From positions 1 through 34,589 of the forward strand of contig SYFY01000054.1 of assembly GCA_005799745.1 (NCBI GenBank): a DNA stretch of 34,589 nucleotides. Reading direction: 5' to 3'. The DNA is from Gammaproteobacteria bacterium. GTDB lineage: Bacteria; Pseudomonadota; Gammaproteobacteria; Pseudomonadales; Azotimanducaceae. Below the pieces are notes generated by a model. It saw only the letters and a program-made list of their open reading frames with translations, was not told the origin of the DNA and searched no databases. The position numbers and the translations under genes were made by a program. Positions 24,826 through 32,804 of the stretch are shown in pieces. The first letter of the stretch is position 1, and each line of letters opens with the position of its first letter.

Positions 24826-26378
24826 CAGACGTTCTCCAGGTGATTCTTGCCGTTCAGTGTCTGCATGGCGTGGACGCGTTTTTCGGCGACACTTCTCTCG
24901 GTGAGGGTCGACACCGCCCACCACTCAGCCAGCGCCCGTTCGCCGCTGAGACTGACGGTTAGATAACCCCGACTCTGGAAATCCACCCAGTGCAGATGCG
25001 GTAAGGCATCCAGCGTGGTTTTTTCGCGCTTCTCGGCTTCCTCACCGGCGCCAAACGGTGCAGGGGAGGTGACTGCCGTCGTCACCAGTTCAACGGCCAG
25101 AGATCCCGCGCCAGTCTTCGGGTCATAGTCTTTGAACGGATCAGGCGTGATGTCCATCGCCCAGGCGGTGTGGATATCACCTGTCAGGATGACGGTGTTG
25201 TTGATGCCCTCCGTTTTGAGTTGATTGAGCACCGCGCTGCGATCATGGGGATAACCATCCCACTGGTCCGTGTTGAGGATGAAGCGCTCCGCATCCACGA
25301 GCTGACCAAACATGCACTGCTGCCCGAGTACGCGCCATTGAGTGCCGGCTTGTTTGGACCCGGTGAGTTCTTCTGTGAGCCAGGCTTTTTGATCGGCGCC
25401 CAGCAGGCTTCGACCCGTTGCTTCAATCGCCGCTTTATCTTTGCGATCCGCAATCTGTTCGCTGCGACCATGCAGGCGTGTATCGAGCATGATGAGATCA
25501 CAAAGGTTGCCGTAACGAAAACTGCGATACGTCCACGAACCCCGTGCGCCCAGTTGTTCACGAATCGGCATCCACTCGAAATAGGCACGTTCTGCCGAAT
25601 GGCGGCGATCCAGCCAGCTGCCCTCTCCTTTGTCAGGGTTGTGGTTCTGAGCCCCATCGCGCCAGGAATTGTTGGTGCTTTCGTGATCGTCCCACACCGT
25701 GATCCATGGATGGCGGCGATGCGCTTTCTGTAGATCCGGATCACGTTTGTACTGCGCGTGCCGTTCTCGATAGTCGTCGAGGCTAACGATTTCTTTCGCG
25801 GGCGAGTGGACACGCCCGAGTTCGCTGCCTTGACCGTATTCGCCAGGCGCGTATTCGTAGAGGTAGTCGCCGAGATGCAGCACCGCATCGAGGTCATCTC
25901 GTTTGGCGATACCTGCGTACGCGTTGAAAAAACCAAAGGGGTAGTTTGAGCAGGAGGCCACCGCGAACTTCAGCGACGTAACGTCTCCGACTGGTAATGT
26001 CCTGGTTCGACCCACGGGGCTCTTGATGCCTTCCGCTTCAAACTGGAAGTACCACGTCCGACCGGGTTGAAGGCCGTCGGCATCTATCTTCACGCAGTGG
26101 TCTCGCCACGGCAGCGCTTGTACTTCACCGCCATTGACGACGCGGGTTAAAGCTTCGTCTTCTGCGATGCGCCATCGTACTGGGACGGGCTTCGCAGGAT
26201 CGACCGCATCAACACGTGTCCAGAGAATGATGCGATCACTCAACGGATCACCACTCGCAACGCCATGGGCGAAGGGTGCCGCTCCGGCGGCGTGACCGGT
26301 TCCGCTGGTGAGCGCGCCGGTGGTGGCCACTGCGCTCGCAATGGCGGTATTGGAAAGCAATCGCCTGCGGGAAATCAT
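24825..26378 (-). CDS. PhoD-family alkaline phosphatase/phosphodiesterase, Tat-exported
   Basis: A 517-residue PhoD-like metallophosphatase. The N-terminus MISRRRLLSN begins a twin-arginine signal ending GTGHAAGAA, so the protein is exported folded. AHGVASGDPLSDRIILWTRV is the PhoD N-terminal domain. Metal-binding motifs are LHLGDYLYEY, VWDDHESTNNSW and ILTGDIHTAW. The family releases phosphate from phosphodiesters and monoesters, usually with Ca and Fe. The ATG at 26378 is chosen because the Tat signal starts there and AGGAG precedes it; the frame stays open to 26558 without meaningful sequence. I see no convincing pho box. It is followed by the overlapping epoxide hydrolase-like gene. Confidence 0.92.
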   Translation of the reverse strand: MISRRRLLSNTAIASAVATTGALTSGTGHAAGAAPFAHGVASGDPLSDRIILWTRVDAVDPAKPVPVRWRIAEDEALTRVVNGGEVQALPWRDHCVKIDADGLQPGRTWYFQFEAEGIKSPVGRTRTLPVGDVTSLKFAVASCSNYPFGFFNAYAGIAKRDDLDAVLHLGDYLYEYAPGEYGQGSELGRVHSPAKEIVSLDDYRERHAQYKRDPDLQKAHRRHPWITVWDDHESTNNSWRDGAQNHNPDKGEGSWLDRRHSAERAYFEWMPIREQLGARGSWTYRSFRYGNLCDLIMLDTRLHGRSEQIADRKDKAAIEATGRSLLGADQKAWLTEELTGSKQAGTQWRVLGQQCMFGQLVDAERFILNTDQWDGYPHDRSAVLNQLKTEGINNTVILTGDIHTAWAMDITPDPFKDYDPKTGAGSLAVELVTTAVTSPAPFGAGEEAEKREKTTLDALPHLHWVDFQSRGYLTVSLSGERALAEWWAVSTLTERSVAEKRVHAMQTLNGKNHLENV

Positions 26379-26544
26379 AGGTTCTCCTCGGGAACGGTCG
26401 GGGGCTTGTGAGGCTGATGGATTATGTCCAGGACCGAAGAAGCTTACTCCGCACACATCTCGGGTAAACCACGCTTCGGCAAATCGCTGATCGAACAGCA
26501 ATTGTCCGGTTGTCTGACAGGTCGGAACGGTAGATGCCAGTTCC

Positions 26545-26573
26545 TTGACAGCGCGCACACTTTTTCAGGCAAT
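26545..26573 (+). promoter_or_regulatory. possible sigma-70 promoter upstream of the RlpA-like gene
   Basis: A perfect -35 box TTGACA (26545-26550) is followed after 17 bases by GGCAAT (26568-26573), a poor -10. It would give a 5' leader of about 185 bases containing both inverted repeats of this region. The weak -10 keeps this tentative. Confidence 0.25.
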
Positions 26574-26708
26574 CGACACACTCTGCAACAGATCCAGGGT
26601 TGTTCGAGTGGAGGGGCTTGGGGATACTCCCTCTCGAAGGACACACTTGGTGTCGAGAGCAGGTCGAAGAACCCGCGAAGACCAGAATTCGGGTAGTGAA
26701 AAAAACAC

Positions 26709-26741
26709 GTATGCAGTGCTTTGAACGAAAACCCTGCATAC
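26709..26741 (+). repeat. inverted repeat just upstream of the RlpA-like gene
   Basis: GTATGCAG (26709-26716) and CTGCATAC (26734-26741) are perfect 8-bp inverted copies with a 17-base spacer, ending 22 bases before the GTG start. The spacing suits either an RNA stem-loop near the ribosome site or a two-site operator. Confidence 0.5.
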
Positions 26742-26763
26742 AAGAGAGAAGGGGCATCCTGCA

Positions 26764-27114
26764 GTGATCCGGCGTGCGACCGTCCTGCTAACGGCTTTGT
26801 TCGGTCTGTGCTGCGGCGCTGCCTGGGCCGCTACCGGAACAGCAACCTATTATGCGGATCGCTTTGAAGGTCGCGCTACGGCGAACAGTGAGACCTTCGA
26901 CCAGGATCTTCTGACCGCTGCCCACAACTCACTGCCGTTTGGCACCAAGGTCAAAGTGACCAATCTGGAAAATGGCCGATCTGTAATTGTTCGCGTCAAT
27001 GACCGCATGCGTCGCCACAATAAAACGCTCATCGACGTGAGCAAGCGCGCTGCGCGAGAGCTCGGGTTTGTGCGCGATGGTCGAAGCAAGGTCCACCTCG
27101 AAGTCATTCGCTGA
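26764..27114 (+). CDS. minimal RlpA-like double-psi beta-barrel protein
   Basis: A 116-residue protein with a signal peptide (residues 1-22, ending GAAWA) and then only the double-psi beta-barrel domain of RlpA: GTATYYADRFEGRATANSE, AAHNSLPFGTKVKVTNLENG and VNDRMRRHNKTLIDVSKRAA. RlpA proteins are septal ring-associated peptidoglycan-binding proteins; some are lytic transglycosylases. There is no SPOR domain and no lipobox Cys at the cleavage site, so septal targeting is unlikely to be the same. The usual GRGPY-type segment is VNDRM here. It starts with GTG, preceded by GAAGGGG. Enzymatic activity is uncertain. Confidence 0.85.
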   Translation: MIRRATVLLTALFGLCCGAAWAATGTATYYADRFEGRATANSETFDQDLLTAAHNSLPFGTKVKVTNLENGRSVIVRVNDRMRRHNKTLIDVSKRAARELGFVRDGRSKVHLEVIR

Positions 27115-27203
27115 TTTCCTCGCCGCGTCCCGCGGTGTCTCCGGATTGAAATTCCCCCCAGTGTCGGCGAAAGTCCTCTCATTCATTGGATCTGGAACTC
27201 GCC

Positions 27204-28070
27204 ATGACTCAGCTTCAAGGCAAAACCGCATTCATCACAGGCGGTGCATCCGGCATCGGATTCTCTATCGCGTCGGCGCTGGTTGGCGCCGGATGTGGTG
27301 TCGTCATCGCTGACGTCGAAGCAGGCGCATTGGAAAAGGCGTCGCATGCACTCCGCGGGAGGGGCGCCAAAGTCAGCACAGCAGTCCTGGATGTCACTGA
27401 CCGCGATGCGTTTCAGCAGGCACGTGATCAGGCGATAGCCCAGCACGGCGCGGTACATCTCCTCTTCAACAACGCCGGTGTGAACGCCGCGGGTCCCGTG
27501 CACACATTGTCCTGGCAAGACTGGGACTGGGTCATGGGGGTGAATCTCGGTGGGGTCATCAATGGCGTGAAGACCTTTTTGCCCGAGTTGATGCGTCATG
27601 GTCCGGAAGCCCATCTGATTAATACCGCCTCTGTAGGCGGGCTTGTTGGTATGAAGAACCTCGCCATCTACAACGCAGCGAAGTTTGGGGTCGTCGGCCT
27701 GTCGGAGGCACTGCGTGCAGATCTCAAATCGAATGGGGTGAACGTTTCCCTGCTTTGTCCCGGAATCGTTACGACGGCGTTGACGACGTCGGAGCGAAAT
27801 CGACCGACTCATCTGCGGAATGAAGCGACGCCCACTCCGGCAGCACCTGCAGCTTCGAATGCACCCAATCCGGTCGCGATGTCTGCCGATGAACTGGCGG
27901 CGTTCACCCTTGAAGCGATTCGTGAAAACCGCTTCTGGATTGTGAGCCATCCTGAGTTCATGCCGTTGATCGAGCAGCGCGATCGATCAATCCTTGAAGC
28001 GTTTCAGGGAGCTCCGGATGCGGCCAAGGTTCAAGCCATGCAGGCGCTCATCGAACCGTTCCGGTTTTAA
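27204..28070 (+). CDS. short-chain dehydrogenase/reductase
   Basis: A 288-residue classical SDR. TGGASGIG at 12-19 is the dinucleotide-binding motif, followed by NNAG near 89, the Ser in NTASVGG near 140 and YNAAK near 155. Acidic residues after beta-2 (IADVEAGALE) favour NAD(H). A Pro/Ala-rich insert (TPTPAAPAASNAPNP) lies in the C-terminal substrate lobe, followed by LTLEAIRENRFWI-like sequence found in SDRs of lipid and steroid breakdown. The ATG at 27204 gives a normal N-terminus; a TTG at 27186 would add only six residues. It converges with the NTF2-like gene, 7 bases apart. Substrate unknown. Confidence 0.92.
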   Translation: MTQLQGKTAFITGGASGIGFSIASALVGAGCGVVIADVEAGALEKASHALRGRGAKVSTAVLDVTDRDAFQQARDQAIAQHGAVHLLFNNAGVNAAGPVHTLSWQDWDWVMGVNLGGVINGVKTFLPELMRHGPEAHLINTASVGGLVGMKNLAIYNAAKFGVVGLSEALRADLKSNGVNVSLLCPGIVTTALTTSERNRPTHLRNEATPTPAAPAASNAPNPVAMSADELAAFTLEAIRENRFWIVSHPEFMPLIEQRDRSILEAFQGAPDAAKVQAMQALIEPFRF

Positions 28071-28077
28071 CCGCCGA

Positions 28078-28584
28078 TCACAAGCGCCGATACCACGGGT
28101 GACCACCCTCACTGATGTCGAGCACATGCAACGGAAAATCGGCACCAGCGGTGTTGGCCATGGCGTCAGGAAACTGATGACTCCAGTCGAGAATGTAGGT
28201 GCGCTTGGAAATGCGCCATTGGCCAAACCGCTTCTCGAGTTCATCGAGATAACGCCCGCCATACATATTCGACTGAAGCTTGCCATCGACTGACCGTCCA
28301 CCGACAGCGATGCCGTAACACTCGGCTTTGGCCTTGAGTCCATCGACCTTGATCATGACGCTGGTGCACAGGTGCCAGCGGCGCGATACCTCGCGTTCGT
28401 GGGCCATCACGGTTTTCACAAAGTCGGCGCCGTTGCCTTTGAAGAAGCCGTAGTCGACATCCGCATCGGGCCAGAAACAGCTCTCCTGACCATCGTCGTC
28501 AAGCCAGTCCTGGGTGCGACCGTAACGCAGCACCACTTCTTCGATAGCTTGTTTGTCGAGCAATTCCTGCAGTTTGGGGTCCAT
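28078..28584 (-). CDS. NTF2/SnoaL-like protein
   Basis: A 168-residue cone-shaped alpha+beta domain of the SnoaL-like superfamily. LLDKQAIEEVVLRYGRTQDWLD is the opening helix (about 7-28), followed by WPDADVDYGFFKG and RRWHLCTSVMIKVDGLKAKAEC strands (second block: HLCTSVMIKVDG). These small proteins include ketosteroid isomerase-like, dehydratase-like and ring-hydroxylating small-subunit-like members. No specific function can be given. GGTGGAG precedes the ATG at 28584; an upstream in-frame start at 28683 would overlap the alcohol dehydrogenase. It is the last gene of the minus-strand operon with the dehydrogenase and aldo/keto reductase. Confidence 0.85.
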   Translation of the reverse strand: MDPKLQELLDKQAIEEVVLRYGRTQDWLDDDGQESCFWPDADVDYGFFKGNGADFVKTVMAHEREVSRRWHLCTSVMIKVDGLKAKAECYGIAVGGRSVDGKLQSNMYGGRYLDELEKRFGQWRISKRTYILDWSHQFPDAMANTAGADFPLHVLDISEGGHPWYRRL

Positions 28585-28621
28585 GGTTAACTCCACCGTG
28601 TAGTCTGTGTGTGGTGCCTTG

Positions 28622-29728
28622 TTACGGCATCCGCAAAATAGGTTTGATGACTTCACCGCGTCCGGAGTCGGCCACGGCTTCATTGATCTGGTTAAGTTCG
28701 TAGTACTTCACGAATCGTTCAAACGGTAGTCGACCTCCCCGCCACAGAGCAGCAAGGTAGGGGACAAACGTCTGTGGATTGGCGTCACCCATGACCACAC
28801 CTTTGATGCCGCGTCCGAAGCCGAGGTGGTCCATGTCGATGGGGAGTTTTGTCCCACCGGGTGGCGCACCAACTTGCGCACACATACCCGGTCTGCCGAG
28901 ACAAGCGATGGCCTGCAAAGTGACCTCCGCAACGCCTGAACATTCGACGCTGAAATCAGCACCACCAGCGGTGGCATGCAGGATGCGGTCCACGACATCG
29001 TCTTGCATCGGATCGATGGCAAGGGTCGCACCCACCGACAACGCCATATCGCGGCGCGAAGCAACCGGGTCGATCGCGATAATGGACTGAGCGCCGGCGA
29101 GGCGTGCTCCCATCACTGCAGCGAGTCCGACGGTTCCACAACCAAAGACAGCGACATGACCTCCGGGTGTCGGGCGAAGGGCGTTCAAAACGGTACCGGC
29201 GCCGGTGGTCAGCCCGCACCCGAGTGGCCCCATCAACTCGAGCGGTAAGTCTTTAGGGATTCGAATCGCGGCTCGCGCGGGCACGATAGAGTGTGTGGCG
29301 AATGATGATTGCCCCACGAATCGCCCACGCAGAGGCTGATGATCGTGACACTGGTGCAGCGGTGAGCTGCCATCGGTGCGCCACCCCGTGAGGTTTCTTG
29401 TGACGAATTCATCGCAATAAAACGGCAACGATTGTTGGCATTTGTTGCAATGACCGCAGGAGTCTCCGGCCATGACGACGTGGTCACCCACCTGGAAGTG
29501 TTTGACCGCGCTACCTACAGCCTCCACTACGCCAGAGCCTTCATGACCGAGAACCATGGGCAGCGGCAGTTTCACCGATTGGTTTTTGACGGAGATGTCG
29601 GTGTGACAAATGCCACTCGCAACGATGCGGACCAGAAGCTCATCGGGTCGAGGTGGTTCGAGATCGAACTGTTCGATAGAAAAGGGTCGTTCGGGAGTCG
29701 TGGCTACCGCTGCGGTGATGGTTCGCAT
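28622..29728 (-). CDS. zinc-dependent alcohol dehydrogenase, aryl-alcohol type
   Basis: A 368-residue medium-chain dehydrogenase. The catalytic zinc ligands are seen in GICHTDI and GHEGSG, and the four structural zinc cysteines in DSCGHCNKCQQSLPFYC (C-x2-C-x2-C-x7-C). The Rossmann motif is FGCGTVGLAAV, with IAIDPVASR after it, favouring NAD. The pattern GWRTDGSSPLHQ and FVGQSSFATHSIVPARA resembles benzyl/aryl-alcohol dehydrogenases such as XylB. It probably oxidises a primary alcohol to an aldehyde. The ATG lies two bases after the stop of the aldo/keto reductase gene, so the two are co-transcribed. Confidence 0.92.
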   Translation of the reverse strand: MRTITAAVATTPERPFSIEQFDLEPPRPDELLVRIVASGICHTDISVKNQSVKLPLPMVLGHEGSGVVEAVGSAVKHFQVGDHVVMAGDSCGHCNKCQQSLPFYCDEFVTRNLTGWRTDGSSPLHQCHDHQPLRGRFVGQSSFATHSIVPARAAIRIPKDLPLELMGPLGCGLTTGAGTVLNALRPTPGGHVAVFGCGTVGLAAVMGARLAGAQSIIAIDPVASRRDMALSVGATLAIDPMQDDVVDRILHATAGGADFSVECSGVAEVTLQAIACLGRPGMCAQVGAPPGGTKLPIDMDHLGFGRGIKGVVMGDANPQTFVPYLAALWRGGRLPFERFVKYYELNQINEAVADSGRGEVIKPILRMP

Positions 29729-29730
29729 AG

Positions 29731-30870
29731 TTAGTCTTTCCTCTTGTCTTTGCTCTTGTCTTGGCCCTGGTCTTTTCCTTGCTGTTTCCGGTACGCCTCG
29801 ATGTTGCGCATCGTTTCGCGGGCGGCTTCATGCATTTCAGATGTCGTCGCGCGTCGTCGCAGTTTCTTGGCGGCGATCTCCGGGGCCATATAACCATCGT
29901 CATCACGACTGAGTGTGACGCCCGGCGCGACGATGGCGTCGATCGCATCGAGCACATCATCACTGAGCGTGACCGGTGCCGCTTCGAGCAAGCCTTCGAG
30001 TTGCGCCAGTGTGCGTGGACCGATAATTGCTGACGTGACCGCCGGGTGAGCAGTGGTGAAGGCGAGGGCCATATGCATCAGCGGAATGCCGGCTTCACGG
30101 GCAACCCCATCCAGCTTCTCGATGAGATCGAGTTTGTGTTGGTTGTCGGCGCGTTGCATGTCGTAAAGGTGCGGTTGGAGTTTCTGTCGGTTGGTGTCGT
30201 TAGGTACCTGGCCGCGGCGCCATTTGCCCGTCAGCCAACCTTGTGACAAGGGACTCCACACCACCACCCCCATACCGTAACGCTGACAGGTGGGTAAGAC
30301 GTCTGCTTCGATGCGCCGTGCGAATATGGAGTAGGGTGGTTGTTCGACTCGAATACGTTCGCGTCCACGACGCTCCGCAATCCACTGGCCTTCGACGATC
30401 TGCTCTGCAGGGAAGGTGGATGAACCGAGGATTCGCACCTTGCCGGCACGTACCAGGTCCGTGAGCGCGCCGAGGGTTTCATCGAAGTCCGTGGTCACAT
30501 CAGGTCGATGGATCTGGTAGAGGTCGATGTAGTCAGTACCCAGCCGACGCAAGCTCGCTTCTACTTCCTGCATGATCCAGCGCCGCGAATTGCCACGGTG
30601 GTTGGGGTTGCCATCCATCGGCAGGCTGAACTTGGTCGCCAGGATCACGTCATCACGTTTGCCTTTGAGCGCTTGTCCGAGAAGCGTCTCGGACTCCCCG
30701 TGTGAATAAACGTCAGAGGTGTCGAAGTAGTTGATCCCGGCATCCAAGGCGCGATGAACCATCTCCGCACATTCACGCGCATCGGCATTGCCGAAGTAGC
30801 CGAACATACCCGCGCCAAAACAGAATTTGCTGACCGACACACCCGTGCGGCCAAGGACTCTCAGCTCCAT
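29731..30870 (-). CDS. aldo/keto reductase with Lys/Asp-rich C-terminal tail
   Basis: A 379-residue NADPH-dependent TIM-barrel oxidoreductase. It shows the full tetrad: Asp and Tyr in NYFDTSDVYSHGESE, Lys in ILATKFSLP and His in YQIHRPDV. Phosphate-binding residues are in SAIIGPRTLAQLEG. The overall length matches the YdgJ/YajO-like AKR group apart from an extra charged tail ending KQQGKDQGQDKSKDKRKD. The DNA for this tail (29731-29790) is built of repeated CTTGTC/GGTCTT units. GGGGGTGAG precedes the ATG. It is the first gene of the three-gene minus-strand operon and diverges from the GFA-domain gene. Confidence 0.9.
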   Translation of the reverse strand: MELRVLGRTGVSVSKFCFGAGMFGYFGNADARECAEMVHRALDAGINYFDTSDVYSHGESETLLGQALKGKRDDVILATKFSLPMDGNPNHRGNSRRWIMQEVEASLRRLGTDYIDLYQIHRPDVTTDFDETLGALTDLVRAGKVRILGSSTFPAEQIVEGQWIAERRGRERIRVEQPPYSIFARRIEADVLPTCQRYGMGVVVWSPLSQGWLTGKWRRGQVPNDTNRQKLQPHLYDMQRADNQHKLDLIEKLDGVAREAGIPLMHMALAFTTAHPAVTSAIIGPRTLAQLEGLLEAAPVTLSDDVLDAIDAIVAPGVTLSRDDDGYMAPEIAAKKLRRRATTSEMHEAARETMRNIEAYRKQQGKDQGQDKSKDKRKD

Positions 30871-31047
30871 GATCTCACCCCCTTTACGACCCCCCAGTCA
30901 ATGTTGACGGTTTTATCACGCGTCACCGGGATTCACCACTGTCGCCACGAATGCCGCGTACACGAATACGGCGCAAGAGTGGTATTGGCTTGCGTGCAGC
31001 GGGTACGATCCAGGGACTATTCAAGCGGTGTTCGATGCGTGACAGAA

Positions 31048-31464
31048 ATGGCAATCGTCAAAGGTGGATGTCTGTGTGGCGCAGTGCGATGGGAGAGTTT
31101 GTTGGCGCCGCTCGCTACTCGAGTCTGTTGGTGTCGTGACTGTCAGTACCTTGGCGCCGGTAGCGGTACCGTCGGTGTTTGTTTTCGCACGGAGCGGTTC
31201 ATGATCTCCGGAAAGACGACTGATTTTGTCAGTGTGGCTGAGAGCGGAAATCGCATGCATCGTCGCTTCTGCTCAACCTACGGGACACCGATGTTTAGTG
31301 AAGCGGAGTCTCGTCCGCACCTTATCTTCGTTCGCGCGGGAACGTTTGATGATGTCGAAGCCGTCCATCCGACCATGACGATTTGGACCTCTAGCGCCCC
31401 GAGTTGGGCGTGCATCGACGCCCACTTGCCGACCGATCCACGCCAACCGCCACCTGTTGCGTAA
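31048..31464 (+). CDS. GFA (CENP-V-fold) zinc protein with a missing Cys ligand
   Basis: A 138-residue protein of the GFA family (glutathione-dependent formaldehyde-activating enzyme-like). Zinc ligands C8-x-C10 (GGCLCGAVRW) and C27-x-C29-x2-C32 (CWCRDC) are present. The last pair, normally FC-x2-CG, reads FCSTYG: Tyr (TAC) replaces Cys (TGC) by one base. The domain otherwise looks complete (IFVRAGTFDD). The ATG at 31048 is chosen because the domain starts immediately; no clear ribosome site is seen. It diverges from the aldo/keto reductase gene, and the MFS transporter starts 14 bases after its stop. Physiological role unknown. Confidence 0.85.
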   Translation: MAIVKGGCLCGAVRWESLLAPLATRVCWCRDCQYLGAGSGTVGVCFRTERFMISGKTTDFVSVAESGNRMHRRFCSTYGTPMFSEAESRPHLIFVRAGTFDDVEAVHPTMTIWTSSAPSWACIDAHLPTDPRQPPPVA

Positions 31465-31478
31465 CCGTTGTTGTCGTC

Positions 31479-32792
31479 ATGACGAATGAAGGATTAGTCA
31501 ATTCACGCTACGCCTGGTTTGTGGTCGTCGTGTTGTATCTCGGCGCTGTGTTGTCACTCATGGACCGACAGATCATTTCGCTGCTGGTGGCTGATATCAA
31601 ACTTGATCTTGGCCTGACGGATTTTGAAATTGGTCTGTTGCAAGGTCCGCCGTTTGGAATCTTCTATGCTCTGATGTCCATCCCCATTGCGGTGATGGCG
31701 GACCGCGGCAATCGCCGCAACATCATAGTCGCGGGGATGACATTTTGGTCTTTGGCGACTGCCGCCTGTGGACTCGCTTCGAATTTCTGGCATCTCTTTC
31801 TTGCGCGTGTCGGCGTCGGGGCAGGTGAAGCGACGTTGTCGCCGTGTGCCTATTCCATCATCAGCGACTATTTCGAACGCCGTCTGCTCCCCATGGCCAT
31901 GAGTGTGTTCACCATGGGCAACCTTTCCGGTGTCGGGCTCGCCATGATCATCGGTGGAGGTGTGATCGTCTGGGCACGCGAGCTCAATGAGATCTCTTTG
32001 CCGTTGATTGGGACGGTTGTGCCTTGGCAACTGTCTTTCATCATGATCGGGCTGCCGGGTGTTGCTCTGGCGCTGTTGGTGTGGAGCCTCAAAGAGCCCG
32101 CCCGTCGTGGGCCACATCGTGTTGAAGATGCGACTCTCAAAGCCTTCTTTGGATTCGTGCGCAGCCATGGCAAGACGTTCGCGACGTTGTTCGCAAGTTT
32201 CACGATGTTGGTGCTGGTCGCGTATGGCAATTTCGCGTGGGTGCCCTCCTTTTTCATGCGCACGTATGGCTGGTCGACAGCGGAGGCGGGATCCATTTAC
32301 GGGATTATCGTGGCGACCTTCGGCACCGCAGGCGCATTGATCGGCGGTTGGCTTGCGAGTTGGCTCGCGGCTCGTGGATGTATCGACGGACCTTACCGAG
32401 CGACGCTTCTTTTGTCGTTGCCACTCGCACCGCTCGCCATCCTCGTCTTCTGGTGGGCACCGGACGGATGGTGGGCAGCGTTCTGGTATGCCCCTTATCA
32501 AATTTGTTCGGCTGCGCCGGCAGGTCTTGCAGCTGCAGCGATGATGACGATCACGCCCAATGCGATGCGCGCCAAGATCGGATCAGCCTATCTGTTTTGC
32601 AGCAATTTCATCGGGCTGTCACTGGGCGCCGCGCTTGTCGGTTATCTCACGACTCACGCCTTTGGCGATGATGCGTTAATCGGCCGGTCACTCCTGGTGG
32701 TCAACGTGATCGGTGCGCCGCTGGCGTGCCTTTTCATACTCATTGGCATGAAGCCTTTTCGAGCCAGCGTGCAGTCCATGCCAACAAACTGA
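31479..32792 (+). CDS. MFS transporter, Spinster-like
   Basis: A 437-residue major facilitator protein with about twelve hydrophobic segments. The N-terminus reads YAWFVVVVLYLGAVLSLMDRQIISLLV, with the D-R-Q in helix 1 typical of the Spinster-like group. LTDFEIGLLQGPPFGIFYAL and ADRGNRRN (the loop 2-3 motif A) follow. Family members carry lipids, aromatic acids or other organic anions; the substrate here is unknown. The ATG at 31479 lies 14 bases after the GFA gene; no good ribosome site is present, so coupling to the upstream gene is possible. It converges with the glutathione transferase gene. Confidence 0.9.
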   Translation: MTNEGLVNSRYAWFVVVVLYLGAVLSLMDRQIISLLVADIKLDLGLTDFEIGLLQGPPFGIFYALMSIPIAVMADRGNRRNIIVAGMTFWSLATAACGLASNFWHLFLARVGVGAGEATLSPCAYSIISDYFERRLLPMAMSVFTMGNLSGVGLAMIIGGGVIVWARELNEISLPLIGTVVPWQLSFIMIGLPGVALALLVWSLKEPARRGPHRVEDATLKAFFGFVRSHGKTFATLFASFTMLVLVAYGNFAWVPSFFMRTYGWSTAEAGSIYGIIVATFGTAGALIGGWLASWLAARGCIDGPYRATLLLSLPLAPLAILVFWWAPDGWWAAFWYAPYQICSAAPAGLAAAAMMTITPNAMRAKIGSAYLFCSNFIGLSLGAALVGYLTTHAFGDDALIGRSLLVVNVIGAPLACLFILIGMKPFRASVQSMPTN

Positions 32793-32804
32793 GTCGAATG
32801 GGAT

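Larger units (their letters stand above)
26379..26763. other. 385-bp divergent intergenic region with two inverted repeats
   Basis: It separates the divergent PhoD and RlpA-like genes. Two perfect inverted repeats lie in its right half: CTCTCGA/TCGAGAG (26631-26637 and 26653-26659) and GTATGCAG/CTGCATAC (26709-26716 and 26734-26741). A TTGACA with a weak -10 lies at 26545-26573. Short open frames here have no family features. Confidence 0.5.

Noticed and set aside
27183-27950. 255-residue antisense frame opposite the SDR gene
   Set aside because: The SDR motifs on the plus strand are complete, and the antisense product has no recognisable domain.
31554-32501. 315-residue antisense frame within the MFS transporter gene
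   Set aside because: Highly charged, low-complexity translation opposite an intact transporter; a shadow of codon bias.
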